A DNA stretch of 33,406 bases from Microbacteriaceae bacterium (GCA_014378715.1 JACMNE010000091.1:1-33406), one strand, 5' to 3'; shown: positions 23,784 through 33,264, numbered from the stretch's first letter. Numbers and translations are program-made. Notes: generated from the sequence alone by a model not told the origin.

Positions 23784-24380
23784 CTACGGGGTCAGCTTCG
23801 AGGTGTCCGAGAGCACGTGCCAGGTGCGGTTGTGGTAGACGAGCGGGCGGGACTCGTCGGCGTCGACCTCGGGGCTGCCGCGCTCCGGCGTGTGCGCCTC
23901 GAGAGCCTCCACGGCGAGCACGGTGGAGCCGCCGGCCTCCATCCGGTCCACGACACGCCCGCGGATCCACACCGGGACCGCGGTGAAATAGGGTTCGCCG
24001 GTCGGTAGCCGCGCCCAGATCGAGGTGTCGGCGAAGCGGTCGATGCCGCTGGTCGCGCAGAGGATCGCGATGTCGAGCTGGTCGGAGGCGAGGAGGTGCA
24101 CCACAACGGTGTCCGCCCGCACGAGCGTCGGGGTGCTCGACGACGTCGCCGAGAGGCTGAAGACGAGCAGCGGTGGCTCGGCGCTGACCGAGAAGACCGA
24201 GGTGGCGGTGAGCCCGACCGGTCCGTCGCCCGCATCGGCCGTGATCACCGCGACACCGGCCGGATGGGTGCGGAACGCCGCCTTGAACGTGTCGGGGTCG
24301 AGCACGGCTTCGCCGTCGTCGATCACCTGGATCCGGCCCGTCGTGGTCACTGGTGCTGTGGTCACTGGTGCGTCATCCAT
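23784..24380 (-). CDS. Flavin reductase-domain protein
   Basis: A 198-residue FMN-binding split-barrel protein of the HpaC-like flavin reductase family that supplies reduced flavin or acts as an FMN oxidoreductase. Conserved blocks are FKAAFRTHPAGVAVITAD (about 34-51), GLTATSVFSVSAEPPLLVFSLS (about 58-80) and FTAVPVWIRGRVVDRMEAG. The last 35 residues (ADESRPLVYHNRTWHVL) carry the usual C-terminal Tyr/Trp stretch. ATG at 24380 has a GAGG six bases upstream. It lies 20 bp after the helicase stop on the same strand, so it is the third gene of that operon. A partner monooxygenase is not visible in the window. Confidence 0.88.
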   Translation of the reverse strand: MDDAPVTTAPVTTTGRIQVIDDGEAVLDPDTFKAAFRTHPAGVAVITADAGDGPVGLTATSVFSVSAEPPLLVFSLSATSSSTPTLVRADTVVVHLLASDQLDIAILCATSGIDRFADTSIWARLPTGEPYFTAVPVWIRGRVVDRMEAGGSTVLAVEALEAHTPERGSPEVDADESRPLVYHNRTWHVLSDTSKLTP

Positions 24381-24400
24381 CTGCGCCTCTTCCCATCGGG

Positions 24401-26932
24401 CTACGACATCCCGATGGACGTCACCCTGACTACTGCAACACCGGCGGCGTTGGATTCTTCCAGATCCACTGTCGCGGTGATCGACCAGTCGTGGTCGCCA
24501 GCCGGGTCGGCGAGGATCTGGCGCACGACCCACGCGCTCTCGCCGCGCTCGATCACGAGCATGGCGGCGTTCCGCGCGTCCGCGTGCGTGCCGATGCTGT
24601 TGTGCGCGTCGAAATACGGGTCGAGGGCGTCGGCCCACGCGTCAGCGTCGAAGCCGGCGGCGGAGTCGAGCTCGCCGAGCTCGACCCACTTCTCCAGCGC
24701 CGCGAGCTGCACCCGTCGGAACAGCTCGTTGCGCACCAGGATGCGGAACGCCCGCTCGTTGCCGGTGACCCCGCGGGGCACGGGCGGCAGCACGAGAGCG
24801 GCCCCGGCGACCTGCTCGACCGGATTCGTCAGCGACTCCCACTCGTCGAGCAGGCTGGAGTCCACCTGGCGCACGAGCTCACCGAGCCACTCGATCAGGT
24901 CCACCAGCTCCTCGGTCTTGGCGTCGTCCGGGATCGTCTGCCGGGCCGCCCGGTACGCGTCGGAGAGGTACCGGAGCACCAGCCCCTCCGACCGGGCGAG
25001 CTTGTAGAAGTTGATGTAGTCGACGAAGGTCATCGCGCGCTCGTAGAGGTCGCGCACCACCGACTTGGGGCTCAGCTCGAAGTCGCCGATCCACGGCTGC
25101 GTGCGCCGATAGGTGTCGAACGCCTCGCCGAGCAGCTCCTCGAGCGGCTTCGGGTGGGTGATCGCCTCGAGCAGCTCCATCCGCTGGTCGTACTCGATGC
25201 CCTCGGCCTTCATCACGGCGACCGCCTCGCCCCGCGCGATGAACTGCTGCTGCGAGATGACCGGCCGTGGGTCGTCGAGCGTCGACTCGAGCACCGAGAT
25301 CATGTCGAGCGCGTAGGTCGGGTTCGGCGTGCCAACCGGCGACTCCGCGTCGATCAGGTCGAAGACCGCCAGCGCGAAAGGCGACAGGGGCTGGTTGAGC
25401 GCGAAGTTCGGCTGCAGGTCCACTGTCAAGCGGATGTCGGCGTCCCCGCCGATCCCGCCGCCGGTCTGCACCACGATCTCCGCCAGTCGCAGGGTGCGGT
25501 AGATCGCGAGGGCCTGGCGGGCGAGCGCGAGCTGCTTCTTCCACGGTTCGTGGTTGTCGAAGACGAGGTCGCGCATGATGGCGAAGGAGTCTCCGCCGCG
25601 GCCGATCACGTTGAGCAGCATCGCGTGGGTGACCTGCATGCTCGAGGTGAGGGTCTCCGGCTCGGCGGCGATCAGCCGGTCAAAGCTCGGGGCGCCCCAG
25701 CTCACGAAGCCCTCCGGAGCGCGCTTGCGCACCACCTTCTTGAGCTTCTTCAGGTCGTCACCGGCGCGGGCCACCAGCCGGGCGTTCTCCACCTCGTGGT
25801 CGGGGGCCTGGCAGGTGACGGTGCCCGCGGTGTCGAACCCGGCCCGCCCGGCCCGGCCGGCGACCTGGTGGAACTCCCGGGCACTCAGCTGCCGCATCCG
25901 TGTGCCGTCGAACTTGGTGAGGGCGGTGAGCAGCACGGTGCGGATCGGCACGTTGATGCCGACCCCGAGAGTGTCGGTGCCGCAGATGACCCGCAGCAGC
26001 CCCTGCTGGGCGAGCTGCTCCACGAGACGGCGGTACTTGGGCAGCATGCCGGCGTGGTGCACCCCGATGCCGGCCCGCACCAACCGGTTGAGGGTGCGCC
26101 CGAAGCTCGTGGTGAAGCGGAAGCCACCGATCATCTCGGCGATGGCGTCGCGCTGCTCGCGGGTGGCGAGCTTGATGCTCGTGAGCGCCTGCGCGCGCTC
26201 CAGGGCGGCGGCCTGGGAGAAGTGCACGATGTAGACCGGGGACTGGCCGGTGGCCATGAGGTCCTCGACGGTCTCCTGCACGGGCGTCGTGGCGTAGTTG
26301 TAGTGCAGGGGAACGGGCCGCTCGACCCCGGTGATCACCGCGGTGTCGCGGTGGGTGCGCCGGCTGAGGTCCTCGGACAGCCAGGTGACATCCCCCAGGG
26401 TCGCCGACATCAGCACGAACTGCACTCGCGGCAGGGTGAGCAGCGGCACCTGCCACGCCCAGCCCCTCTGGGGATCGGAGTAGAAGTGGAACTCGTCCAT
26501 CACGACCTGGTCGACGTCGCTGTCCGCGCCGTGGCGGAGCGCCACGTTCGCGAGGATCTCCGCGGTGCAGCAGATGATGGGAGCGTCGGGGTTCACCGAC
26601 GAGTCGCCGGTGACCATGCCCACGTTCTCGGCGCCGAAGACCTCGACGAGGGCGAAGAACTTCTCCGACACAAGCGCCTTGATCGGGGCCGTATAGTAGC
26701 TGCGCTGCCCCTGCGCGAGAGCGGCGAAGTGGGCGCCGATCGCGACGAGCGACTTGCCGGTGCCCGTCGGGGTGCTGAGGATCACATTGGCGCCGGAGAC
26801 GATCTCGATGAGCGCGTCGGCCTGAGCCGGGTAGAGCGGCAGTCCGCGCTCGTGGGCCCAGAGCTCGAATGCCGTGTACGCATCGTCCGCGTCCCAGGTC
26901 TCCGGTGCGAGATCGAGGAGCGAGTCAACCAC
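24401..26932 (-). CDS. DEAD/DEAH-box helicase with C-terminal DUF3516
   Basis: An 843-residue superfamily 2, Ski2-like helicase. Motif I is STPTGTGKS near 54, motif Ia YTAPIKALVSEK, motif II DEFH in VMDEFHFY near 142, motif III SATL near 175, then HHAGMLPKYR, and motif VI QVAGRAGRAG near 355. The long C-terminal part (about 400-843) corresponds to DUF3516, found with this helicase in actinobacteria. The role is unproven; related Ski2 and HelY enzymes remodel RNA or DNA. I place the start at GTG 26932, which overlaps the nucleoside hydrolase gene by 8 bp, because VVDSLLDLAPETW begins the recognisable protein; the longer open frame upstream is the hydrolase gene out of frame. The start is moderately certain. 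Confidence 0.9.
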   Translation of the reverse strand: MVDSLLDLAPETWDADDAYTAFELWAHERGLPLYPAQADALIEIVSGANVILSTPTGTGKSLVAIGAHFAALAQGQRSYYTAPIKALVSEKFFALVEVFGAENVGMVTGDSSVNPDAPIICCTAEILANVALRHGADSDVDQVVMDEFHFYSDPQRGWAWQVPLLTLPRVQFVLMSATLGDVTWLSEDLSRRTHRDTAVITGVERPVPLHYNYATTPVQETVEDLMATGQSPVYIVHFSQAAALERAQALTSIKLATREQRDAIAEMIGGFRFTTSFGRTLNRLVRAGIGVHHAGMLPKYRRLVEQLAQQGLLRVICGTDTLGVGINVPIRTVLLTALTKFDGTRMRQLSAREFHQVAGRAGRAGFDTAGTVTCQAPDHEVENARLVARAGDDLKKLKKVVRKRAPEGFVSWGAPSFDRLIAAEPETLTSSMQVTHAMLLNVIGRGGDSFAIMRDLVFDNHEPWKKQLALARQALAIYRTLRLAEIVVQTGGGIGGDADIRLTVDLQPNFALNQPLSPFALAVFDLIDAESPVGTPNPTYALDMISVLESTLDDPRPVISQQQFIARGEAVAVMKAEGIEYDQRMELLEAITHPKPLEELLGEAFDTYRRTQPWIGDFELSPKSVVRDLYERAMTFVDYINFYKLARSEGLVLRYLSDAYRAARQTIPDDAKTEELVDLIEWLGELVRQVDSSLLDEWESLTNPVEQVAGAALVLPPVPRGVTGNERAFRILVRNELFRRVQLAALEKWVELGELDSAAGFDADAWADALDPYFDAHNSIGTHADARNAAMLVIERGESAWVVRQILADPAGDHDWSITATVDLEESNAAGVAVVRVTSIGMS

Positions 26933-27878
26933 GATCGCCGGTCCGGAGCGCACGCTGCAGCGCCACGACCTCCCACGCCGCGTACACGTGGTCCCAGAAT
27001 CCGTCGACATCGAGGGCGACCGGCACCACCGCGTTCGGGGCGGTGGAGGAGAAGTCGACCACGGTGGCCCCCGAGGTGAACTGCCCGCGCGTCTCGACCT
27101 CGACCCGGGCCGGGCGAGAGGTGAACAGGTCAGGTCTCGTGACGTAGGCCACGGCACAGACGTCGTGCACCGCCTGTCCCTGCCAGTCGTCGTCGTGCGG
27201 GTTCGTCCAGAAGGTGGCGAGCGGAATGACCAGCTCCTCGCCGAGGGCGCCCAGTCCCCGCATCCGCTCGATGATGGCGGGGGTGGCGATGGCCTGGAGG
27301 GTGAGGTCGAGGCCGATCATCACGACCTCCCACCCGGCTGCGAAGACGATGGCGGCCGCCTCGGGATCGGCATATATGTTGAACTCGGCTGCTGGAGTGG
27401 CATTGCCGCGGGTGAATGAGCCGCCCATGATCGTGAACGAGGCCGCCCACGTCGCGAGGCGCGGTTCCTTCCGCAGGGCGAGCGCGATGTTGGTGAGCGG
27501 GCCCGTCGCGACCAGGTGGATCTCGCCTGGGGCGTTGCGGAGGGTCTCGATGATCAGGTCGACCGCGTGCACAGCGGATGTCGGGAGGACAGCGACCGGC
27601 AGGTGGACGTCGCCGAGCCCCGCCTCCCCGTGCACGTGCGCGGCGTTTTCGGCAGCGCGCTCGAGCGGGTCGGCCGCCCCTGCGGCGACCGGCACAGCCT
27701 CGAAGCCGAGGTACTCGCGCAGGGCGAGCGCATTGCGGGTGGTGCCAGCAAGCCCCACGTTGCCACCGACAGTCGTCACTGCGATCAAGTCGATGCCCGC
27801 GTCACCGTGGGCGAGCAGCAGGGCGAGCGCATCGTCAAGGCCAGGGTCGCAGTCGAGCAGGATCTTCCGGGGTGCCAT
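26925..27878 (-). CDS. Inosine-uridine-type nucleoside hydrolase
   Basis: A 317-residue nucleoside N-ribohydrolase that cleaves nucleosides to base plus ribose. The calcium-binding DCDPGLDDALALLLA motif sits at about 9-23 and is diagnostic. VTTVGGNVGLAGTTRNAL, HLVATGPLTNIALALRK near 125, and IMGGSFTRGNATPAAEFNIYADPEAA near 155 are further family blocks. The catalytic-site region HDVCAVAYVTRPDLF lies near 245. Cytoplasmic. It is the first gene of an operon with the helicase and the flavin reductase-domain gene. No strong promoter is seen; CACGGT six bases before the ATG is a poor fit to TAnnnT. Confidence 0.93.
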   Translation of the reverse strand: MAPRKILLDCDPGLDDALALLLAHGDAGIDLIAVTTVGGNVGLAGTTRNALALREYLGFEAVPVAAGAADPLERAAENAAHVHGEAGLGDVHLPVAVLPTSAVHAVDLIIETLRNAPGEIHLVATGPLTNIALALRKEPRLATWAASFTIMGGSFTRGNATPAAEFNIYADPEAAAIVFAAGWEVVMIGLDLTLQAIATPAIIERMRGLGALGEELVIPLATFWTNPHDDDWQGQAVHDVCAVAYVTRPDLFTSRPARVEVETRGQFTSGATVVDFSSTAPNAVVPVALDVDGFWDHVYAAWEVVALQRALRTGDRG

Positions 27879-27945
27879 GACTCAACCGTGCCACAGTCCT
27901 GTCTCCCCCACCGCCGCCGATCGTCGGTCCATCGAACATCATCGA

Positions 27946-27951
27946 TAGAAT
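27946..27951 (+). promoter_or_regulatory. Possible leaderless -10 box of the SDR gene
   Basis: TAGAAT, five bases (GGGGT), then GTG at 27957. It is one base closer than the common pattern here but still consistent with a start at or next to the GTG. Confidence 0.5.
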
Positions 27952-27956
27952 GGGGT

Positions 27957-29420
27957 GTGACTTCAGCCATCGACCCCGACGAGCTCGCCGTCGCGCTCCG
28001 GGTGCTGGCCGGCATGGACGGCATCGACGAGGAGCACCCCGACTTCATCGCGGTGCGGCGCGCGACCGCGCGCATGTTCAAGTCGGTCAAGAAGAACCGG
28101 CGCCTGGAGAAGCGCGCCGTCATCGCCAATGCCGACCGGGCCGTCGTCGCGGCGACCGCGACCGGCGCCCCCGACCGTATCGACGACGAGACCCGCGGCA
28201 TCCCGCTGGCGATCACCTCGTCGACACCCGCAGCCGGAGAGCTCATCCGCTCGAGGCCCTGCTACATCTGTAAGGAGCGCTACACCCGCGTCGACTCCTT
28301 CTACCACCAGCTCTGCCCGGACTGCGCCGCGATGAGCCACGCGAAGCGCGACGCGCACGCCGACCTCACCGGAAAGCGGGCGCTTCTCACCGGCGGCCGG
28401 GCGAAGATCGGCATGCACATCGCCCTGCGGCTGCTCCGTGATGGCGCGCACACCACGATCACGACGCGGTTCCCGCGCGACGCGGTGCGCCGGTTCGCCG
28501 GCCTGCCCGACTCCAGTTCCTGGCTGCACCGGCTCCGAATCGTCGGCATCGACCTGCGCGACCCCGCCCAGGTCATCGCCCTCACCGACGCGATGCTGGC
28601 GGCCGGCCCACTCGACATCCTCATCAACAACGCGGCACAGACGGTGCGCCGCTCCCCCGGCTCCTATGCCCCGCTGGCGGAGGCCGAGTCCTCGCCCCTC
28701 CCGGACGGCCCGCTGCCCGAGCTGCTCACGTTCGGGCACACGAACGACGCGCATCCCCTCGCTCTGGCTGCCTCGGTCGCCGCACATCCGCTGTTGAAGG
28801 CAGCGACGGCCCCGGGCGCTGTGACGAGCGCGGACGAGCTGACCCGGCTCGCGATGGCCGCGGGCTCCTCGTCGCTCGAGGCACTGGCGGCCGGGACCGC
28901 GATCGACGCGGGCGGGCTGGTGCCGGACCATCACGACTCGAACAGCTGGACCCAGTTCGTCGACGACGTCGACCCGCTCGAGATGCTCGAGGTGCAGCTC
29001 GCGAACGTGACCGCCCCGTTCCTGCTGGTCAGCCGGCTGCGTCCGGCAATGGCCGCCTCGACGGCGCACCGCAAGTACATCGTGAACGTCTCGGCGATGG
29101 AGGGCCAGTTCGGCCGCGGCTACAAGGGCCCCGGGCATCCGCACACGAACATGGCGAAGGCCGCGCTGAACATGCTCACCCGCACCAGCGCGAAGGAGAT
29201 GTTCGAGTCAGACCGTATCCTCATGACGAGCGTCGACACCGGGTGGATCACCGACGAGCGGGCGCACCCCACCAAGGTGCGGCTCGCGGAGGAGGGGTTC
29301 CACGCCCCGCTCGACCTGGTCGACGGGGCGGCCAGGGTCTACGACCCGATCGTGCTGGGCGAGGCGGGCGCAGACCTGCTCGGGGTGTTCCTCAAGGACT
29401 ACAAGCCGGCGGCCTGGTAG
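27957..29420 (+). CDS. Short-chain dehydrogenase/reductase with N-terminal zinc ribbon
   Basis: A 487-residue protein in three parts. Residues 1-100 are charged and helical. A zinc-ribbon-like segment has CYIC at 102-105 and CPDC at 120-123, joined by KERYTRVDSFYHQL. A Rossmann SDR domain follows, with LTGGRAKIGMHIALRL near 143 (cofactor loop), LDILINNAAQT near 220, and VNVSAMEGQFG with the catalytic Ser near 380. The expected YxxxK is TNMAK near 397-401, so the usual catalytic Tyr is Thr while Lys is kept. About 110 extra residues lie between the NNAA strand and the Ser. GTG at 27957 is chosen because protein-like sequence and a TAGAAT box start there; the open frame upstream is antisense of the nucleoside hydrolase. 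Confidence 0.85.
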   Translation: MTSAIDPDELAVALRVLAGMDGIDEEHPDFIAVRRATARMFKSVKKNRRLEKRAVIANADRAVVAATATGAPDRIDDETRGIPLAITSSTPAAGELIRSRPCYICKERYTRVDSFYHQLCPDCAAMSHAKRDAHADLTGKRALLTGGRAKIGMHIALRLLRDGAHTTITTRFPRDAVRRFAGLPDSSSWLHRLRIVGIDLRDPAQVIALTDAMLAAGPLDILINNAAQTVRRSPGSYAPLAEAESSPLPDGPLPELLTFGHTNDAHPLALAASVAAHPLLKAATAPGAVTSADELTRLAMAAGSSSLEALAAGTAIDAGGLVPDHHDSNSWTQFVDDVDPLEMLEVQLANVTAPFLLVSRLRPAMAASTAHRKYIVNVSAMEGQFGRGYKGPGHPHTNMAKAALNMLTRTSAKEMFESDRILMTSVDTGWITDERAHPTKVRLAEEGFHAPLDLVDGAARVYDPIVLGEAGADLLGVFLKDYKPAAW

Positions 29421-29430
29421 CGCGGTCGAC

Positions 29431-29814
29431 CTATGCCGCTCCTGGAATGAACAGGGCGACGAGGAGCACCACGAAGATCACCGTGAACAGCGCCGGCGTC
29501 CCGATGCGCACGACGTTGATCCACGGGGCGGAGGCCACGATCGACCGGCCGAGAGCGGATGTCGTGCCCAACGTAGCGAGATCCTGTGCCACAGCGGCTC
29601 CCTCGTTCGCCGCGGCGATCTGCGCGACGGCGCCGAGCACCCCGGTGGCGAGCAGGATCCCCGCCGCGGCGAGTCGCACGGCGAGGGGCGTGTCGGCGAG
29701 CCCCAGCTGGAGGAACGCGACGGTCAGGGTGAGCAGGAAGATCGGGCCGAGCTGCGCGATGATGATCTGCCGCCGCGCCTCCGACCAGTAGGAGGTGAGC
29801 TCGTTCTCGTTCAT
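29431..29814 (-). CDS. Small membrane protein of unknown function
   Basis: A 127-residue protein with three hydrophobic stretches: about 18-38 (IIAQLGPIFLLTLTVAFLQL), 45-65 (AVRLAAAGILLATGVLGAVA) and 105-125 (ALFTVIFVVLLVALFIPG). A short polar N-terminus precedes them (MNENELTSYWSEARRQ). No family is recognised. ATG at 29814 is preferred, since the frame runs on to 29910 but without protein-like sequence, and a minus-strand promoter-like TATTACGAT at 29884-29876 would leave a leader of about 55 bases. It converges on the SDR gene with 10 bp between stops and diverges from the 30002 gene. Confidence 0.75.
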   Translation of the reverse strand: MNENELTSYWSEARRQIIIAQLGPIFLLTLTVAFLQLGLADTPLAVRLAAAGILLATGVLGAVAQIAAANEGAAVAQDLATLGTTSALGRSIVASAPWINVVRIGTPALFTVIFVVLLVALFIPGAA

Positions 29815-29875
29815 GGGGATCCGATCTGCTGTTCTTCTCTGCTGTGCGTATGCCGTGCGCCAGACGCGTACCATG

Positions 29876-29952
29876 ATCGTAATATCGGTTCCATCCGGAG
29901 CGCTGCACACCCCCGTGGGCAGTTCGCAGCCGGCCCCAATGTCCGATATTGT
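29876..29952. promoter_or_regulatory. Divergent promoter region with inverted CCGATATT boxes
   Basis: AATATCGG at 29881-29888 and its reverse complement CCGATATT at 29943-29950 face outward. Each overlaps a -10-like hexamer (minus TACGAT at 29881-29876; plus TATTGT at 29947-29952). They probably drive the small membrane protein and the 30002 gene, and the shared octamer suggests a common regulator or sigma factor. Confidence 0.5.
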
Positions 29953-29988
29953 TCATCGCGACTCGGTCATGTGAGTAAGTCGCGCGTC

Positions 29989-29994
29989 GGGAGG
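29989..29994 (+). promoter_or_regulatory. Ribosome-binding site of the 30002 gene
   Basis: GGGAGG, then seven bases, then ATG at 30002. It is one of the few strong Shine-Dalgarno sites in a window dominated by leaderless or coupled starts. Confidence 0.75.
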
Positions 29995-30001
29995 TCAGTC
30001 C

Positions 30002-30325
30002 ATGGGAAAGATGTTGTACGGCATGTCCGGGGTCGAGATCGGCTTCGATGACCGGGTGCTCGCCCACCTTCAGGTGGTCATCGGTGCGAAGCTGCGGCGC
30101 GGTGAGAGCTTCTACTTCTCCTGGCGGGACGACCCCAACGTGGGCGACGGCCGCAGCACGATCTGGCTGAGTGACGCGATCCCGCTCTACTTCAAGTACA
30201 GCGGCGGCAAGATGCCCGCGCTCAACCGCGAATGGATCGAGGCGCTCGTCGCCTCATCGAACAGCGGACAGGGCCTCCAGCTCAGCGAGGAACTCCGCCC
30301 GGGCGGAGAAGTCGCCGGGGGTTGA
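30002..30325 (+). CDS. Small Microbacteriaceae-type protein (MGKMLYG family)
   Basis: A 107-residue soluble protein beginning MGKMLYGMSGVEIGFDDRVLAHLQ. From memory this resembles a short family common in Microbacteriaceae, sometimes labelled as ATP-dependent DNA ligase although it has no ligase motif; I cannot confirm that here. Conserved-looking parts are VVIGAKLRRGESFYFSW and TIWLSDAIPLYFKYSGGKMPALNREWIEAL. The Trp/Phe-rich pattern suggests a small alpha/beta binding domain. No catalytic motif is visible. The good GGGAGG site and upstream promoter-like box support expression. It may share a transcript with the 30359 gene 33 bp downstream. Function unknown. Confidence 0.82.
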   Translation: MGKMLYGMSGVEIGFDDRVLAHLQVVIGAKLRRGESFYFSWRDDPNVGDGRSTIWLSDAIPLYFKYSGGKMPALNREWIEALVASSNSGQGLQLSEELRPGGEVAGG

Positions 30326-30358
30326 TTTCACGGGAGGGACGCATCAGGCTCTGGGAGC

Positions 30359-30733
30359 ATGAAGCGAATCTTCTACGCGAGCGGCTCAGTCGTCACGGGT
30401 GACCGCACGGCCGATGCCGTGGTGCGGTATGCCCAAGCGCTCGCCCAGCGCGAGGCCTCCGACATGATCGACATCCCGATCTTCGCCGCGGGGGGCACCG
30501 CAGCTCGAGCGCAGCTCCTCATCGGGCCGGCGAGCCAGCTGATGGTCGTCTCCGAGGTGCCGCGGCACCAGGAATTTGATGACGAGGAGACCCTGGGACG
30601 GATCGACCAGCGCATGGAGGCGCTCCTGCGCCCGAAGGCCCAGCCGGTCGACAAGGCCGACATCGGACTCGAGTCTGACCTCCCGCAGGAACAGTTCGCC
30701 GCGTTTGACCCGGTGCCGCGCGTCGGATCCTGA
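30359..30733 (+). CDS. Small protein of unknown function
   Basis: A 124-residue soluble protein (MKRIFYASGSVVTGDRTADAVVRYAQALAQRE) that I cannot assign to a named family. The N-terminal two thirds look like a small alpha/beta domain (DMIDIPIFAAGG, AQLLIGPASQLMVVSE); the last 40 residues are acidic and probably disordered. The start has a GGGAG immediately upstream, which is too close for an ideal site. It follows the MGKMLYG gene closely in the same direction and probably shares its transcript. No membrane span or signal peptide. Confidence 0.7.
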   Translation: MKRIFYASGSVVTGDRTADAVVRYAQALAQREASDMIDIPIFAAGGTAARAQLLIGPASQLMVVSEVPRHQEFDDEETLGRIDQRMEALLRPKAQPVDKADIGLESDLPQEQFAAFDPVPRVGS

Positions 30734-30793
30734 CCCCGGGTAGCCTACAACGCCGGGATTATCTACTCCCTCCCCCCGGCGGCCCGATCGACC

Positions 30794-30831
30794 TACGGTA
30801 GAGAAGCGGCAACGGAGCCGAGACCGAGGAG
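30794..30831 (+). promoter_or_regulatory. Promoter box and ribosome-binding site of the 30837 gene
   Basis: TACGGT at 30794-30799 fits the -10 pattern. AGGAG at 30827-30831 is followed by five bases and the ATG at 30837. The leader would be about 30 bases. Confidence 0.5.
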
Positions 30832-30836
30832 CTCTG

Positions 30837-31103
30837 ATGAGCACAATCAACCGGGTCTACGCAGCGGATGTAGCGTTTCAGGCCCTGTCGCTGACAGAAT
30901 GGCGCGTCTGCGACCGTCGGTACCCTGTACACAGCATCGACGCGTTGCTCGGATTCGTCGTCAAATCGGGGTTGACATTCGAGCTGACGAGGATCGCTGT
31001 TCCCGGTGAGGCCATCCCCCTCCCGTCCCTCGAGGCGGTAGCGGAATTCTTCGCGAACGACGGTCTGCCCCGCACTGCCCGCTCCGGCAGAGTGGTGCCC
31101 TGA
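30837..31103 (+). CDS. Small protein of unknown function
   Basis: An 88-residue protein (MSTINRVYAADVAFQALSLTEWRVCDRRYP) of no family known to me. One Trp-Arg-Val-Cys-Asp segment near 22 and a C-terminal PSLEAVAEFFAND suggest a compact alpha/beta fold; there is no membrane span. A well-placed AGGAG and a TACGGT box support it as a separate transcription unit. Its second codon block carries the dispersed AGCGGATG motif. Similar length and position to the two genes before it suggest a cluster of small lineage-specific proteins. Confidence 0.68.
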   Translation: MSTINRVYAADVAFQALSLTEWRVCDRRYPVHSIDALLGFVVKSGLTFELTRIAVPGEAIPLPSLEAVAEFFANDGLPRTARSGRVVP

Positions 31104-31540
31104 CCGATGGTGCCGTAACCGGCAATATTTGGGCACGAGGTGCCGAAAATCGTCGTGAATCGCAGGGGCAATTCACAGGAACCGATCGGAATCGCGCGAA
31201 CCTTCAAGTGTTTCTTGAGGGTCTGACAACCGCCTGTCTACTCCACGGTCGACCGGGCGTGTCGTCGCTGAGAGGCCGAGTGAACGGTTTCAGCGTCGGA
31301 GCCGATCAACGGCACAATACGGATTCGAATCCCGGGCGTGTCTCCTGCAGGAGCGACAGCCGAACCGGTTGCTCAATCATGCGTGGGACGCCCCCGTTTT
31401 GGGCTCGTCAGAGGTTTGGGCGACGTCGACAATTTGACGTAATCAAAAAACTGGTTAACACTTTGCTAACGATCGGCCGCCCGCCCAGGCTGCTTCATCA
31501 GCATGACTCCCGGACGTGCGCTCAACGACACGAAATTATA
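31104..31540 (+). other. 437-bp non-coding region upstream of the beta-helix gene
   Basis: No convincing gene. The frame of the downstream gene stays open back to 31208, but the translation is not protein-like. Contents: a 12-bp perfect palindrome CTCCTGCAGGAG at 31342-31353, and an AT-rich patch from about 31430 to 31630 that contrasts with the surrounding G+C. A promoter-like TTGACG lies at 31434-31439 with AACACT 17 bases later (31457-31462). GTTAAC is embedded in that -10 region. The long leader suggests more regulation than for other genes here. Confidence 0.6.
31434..31462 (+). promoter_or_regulatory. Probable promoter of the beta-helix gene
   Basis: TTGACG and AACACT are separated by 17 bases in the most AT-rich part of the window. 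The implied transcription start lies about 70 bases before the ATG at 31541. Confidence 0.5.
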
Positions 31541-33232
<1,692 letters not shown>

Positions 33233-33264
33233 TCCACGCACCTCCAGTCACTGGACTGACAGAG

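Noticed and set aside
24353-27079. A 908-codon plus-strand frame opposite the helicase
   Set aside because: Mirror frame produced by G+C bias at third positions. It has no recognisable motif, while the minus frame has all helicase motifs.
31321-31333. GGATTCGAATCCC resembles a tRNA T-arm and possible attachment site
   Set aside because: The flanking bases pair at only about three of five T-stem positions, and no acceptor, D or anticodon arms can be drawn upstream. No integrase gene is present.
31208-31540. N-terminal extension of the beta-helix gene by 111 codons
   Set aside because: The extension lacks protein-like composition, would bury the signal peptide and contains the likely promoter.
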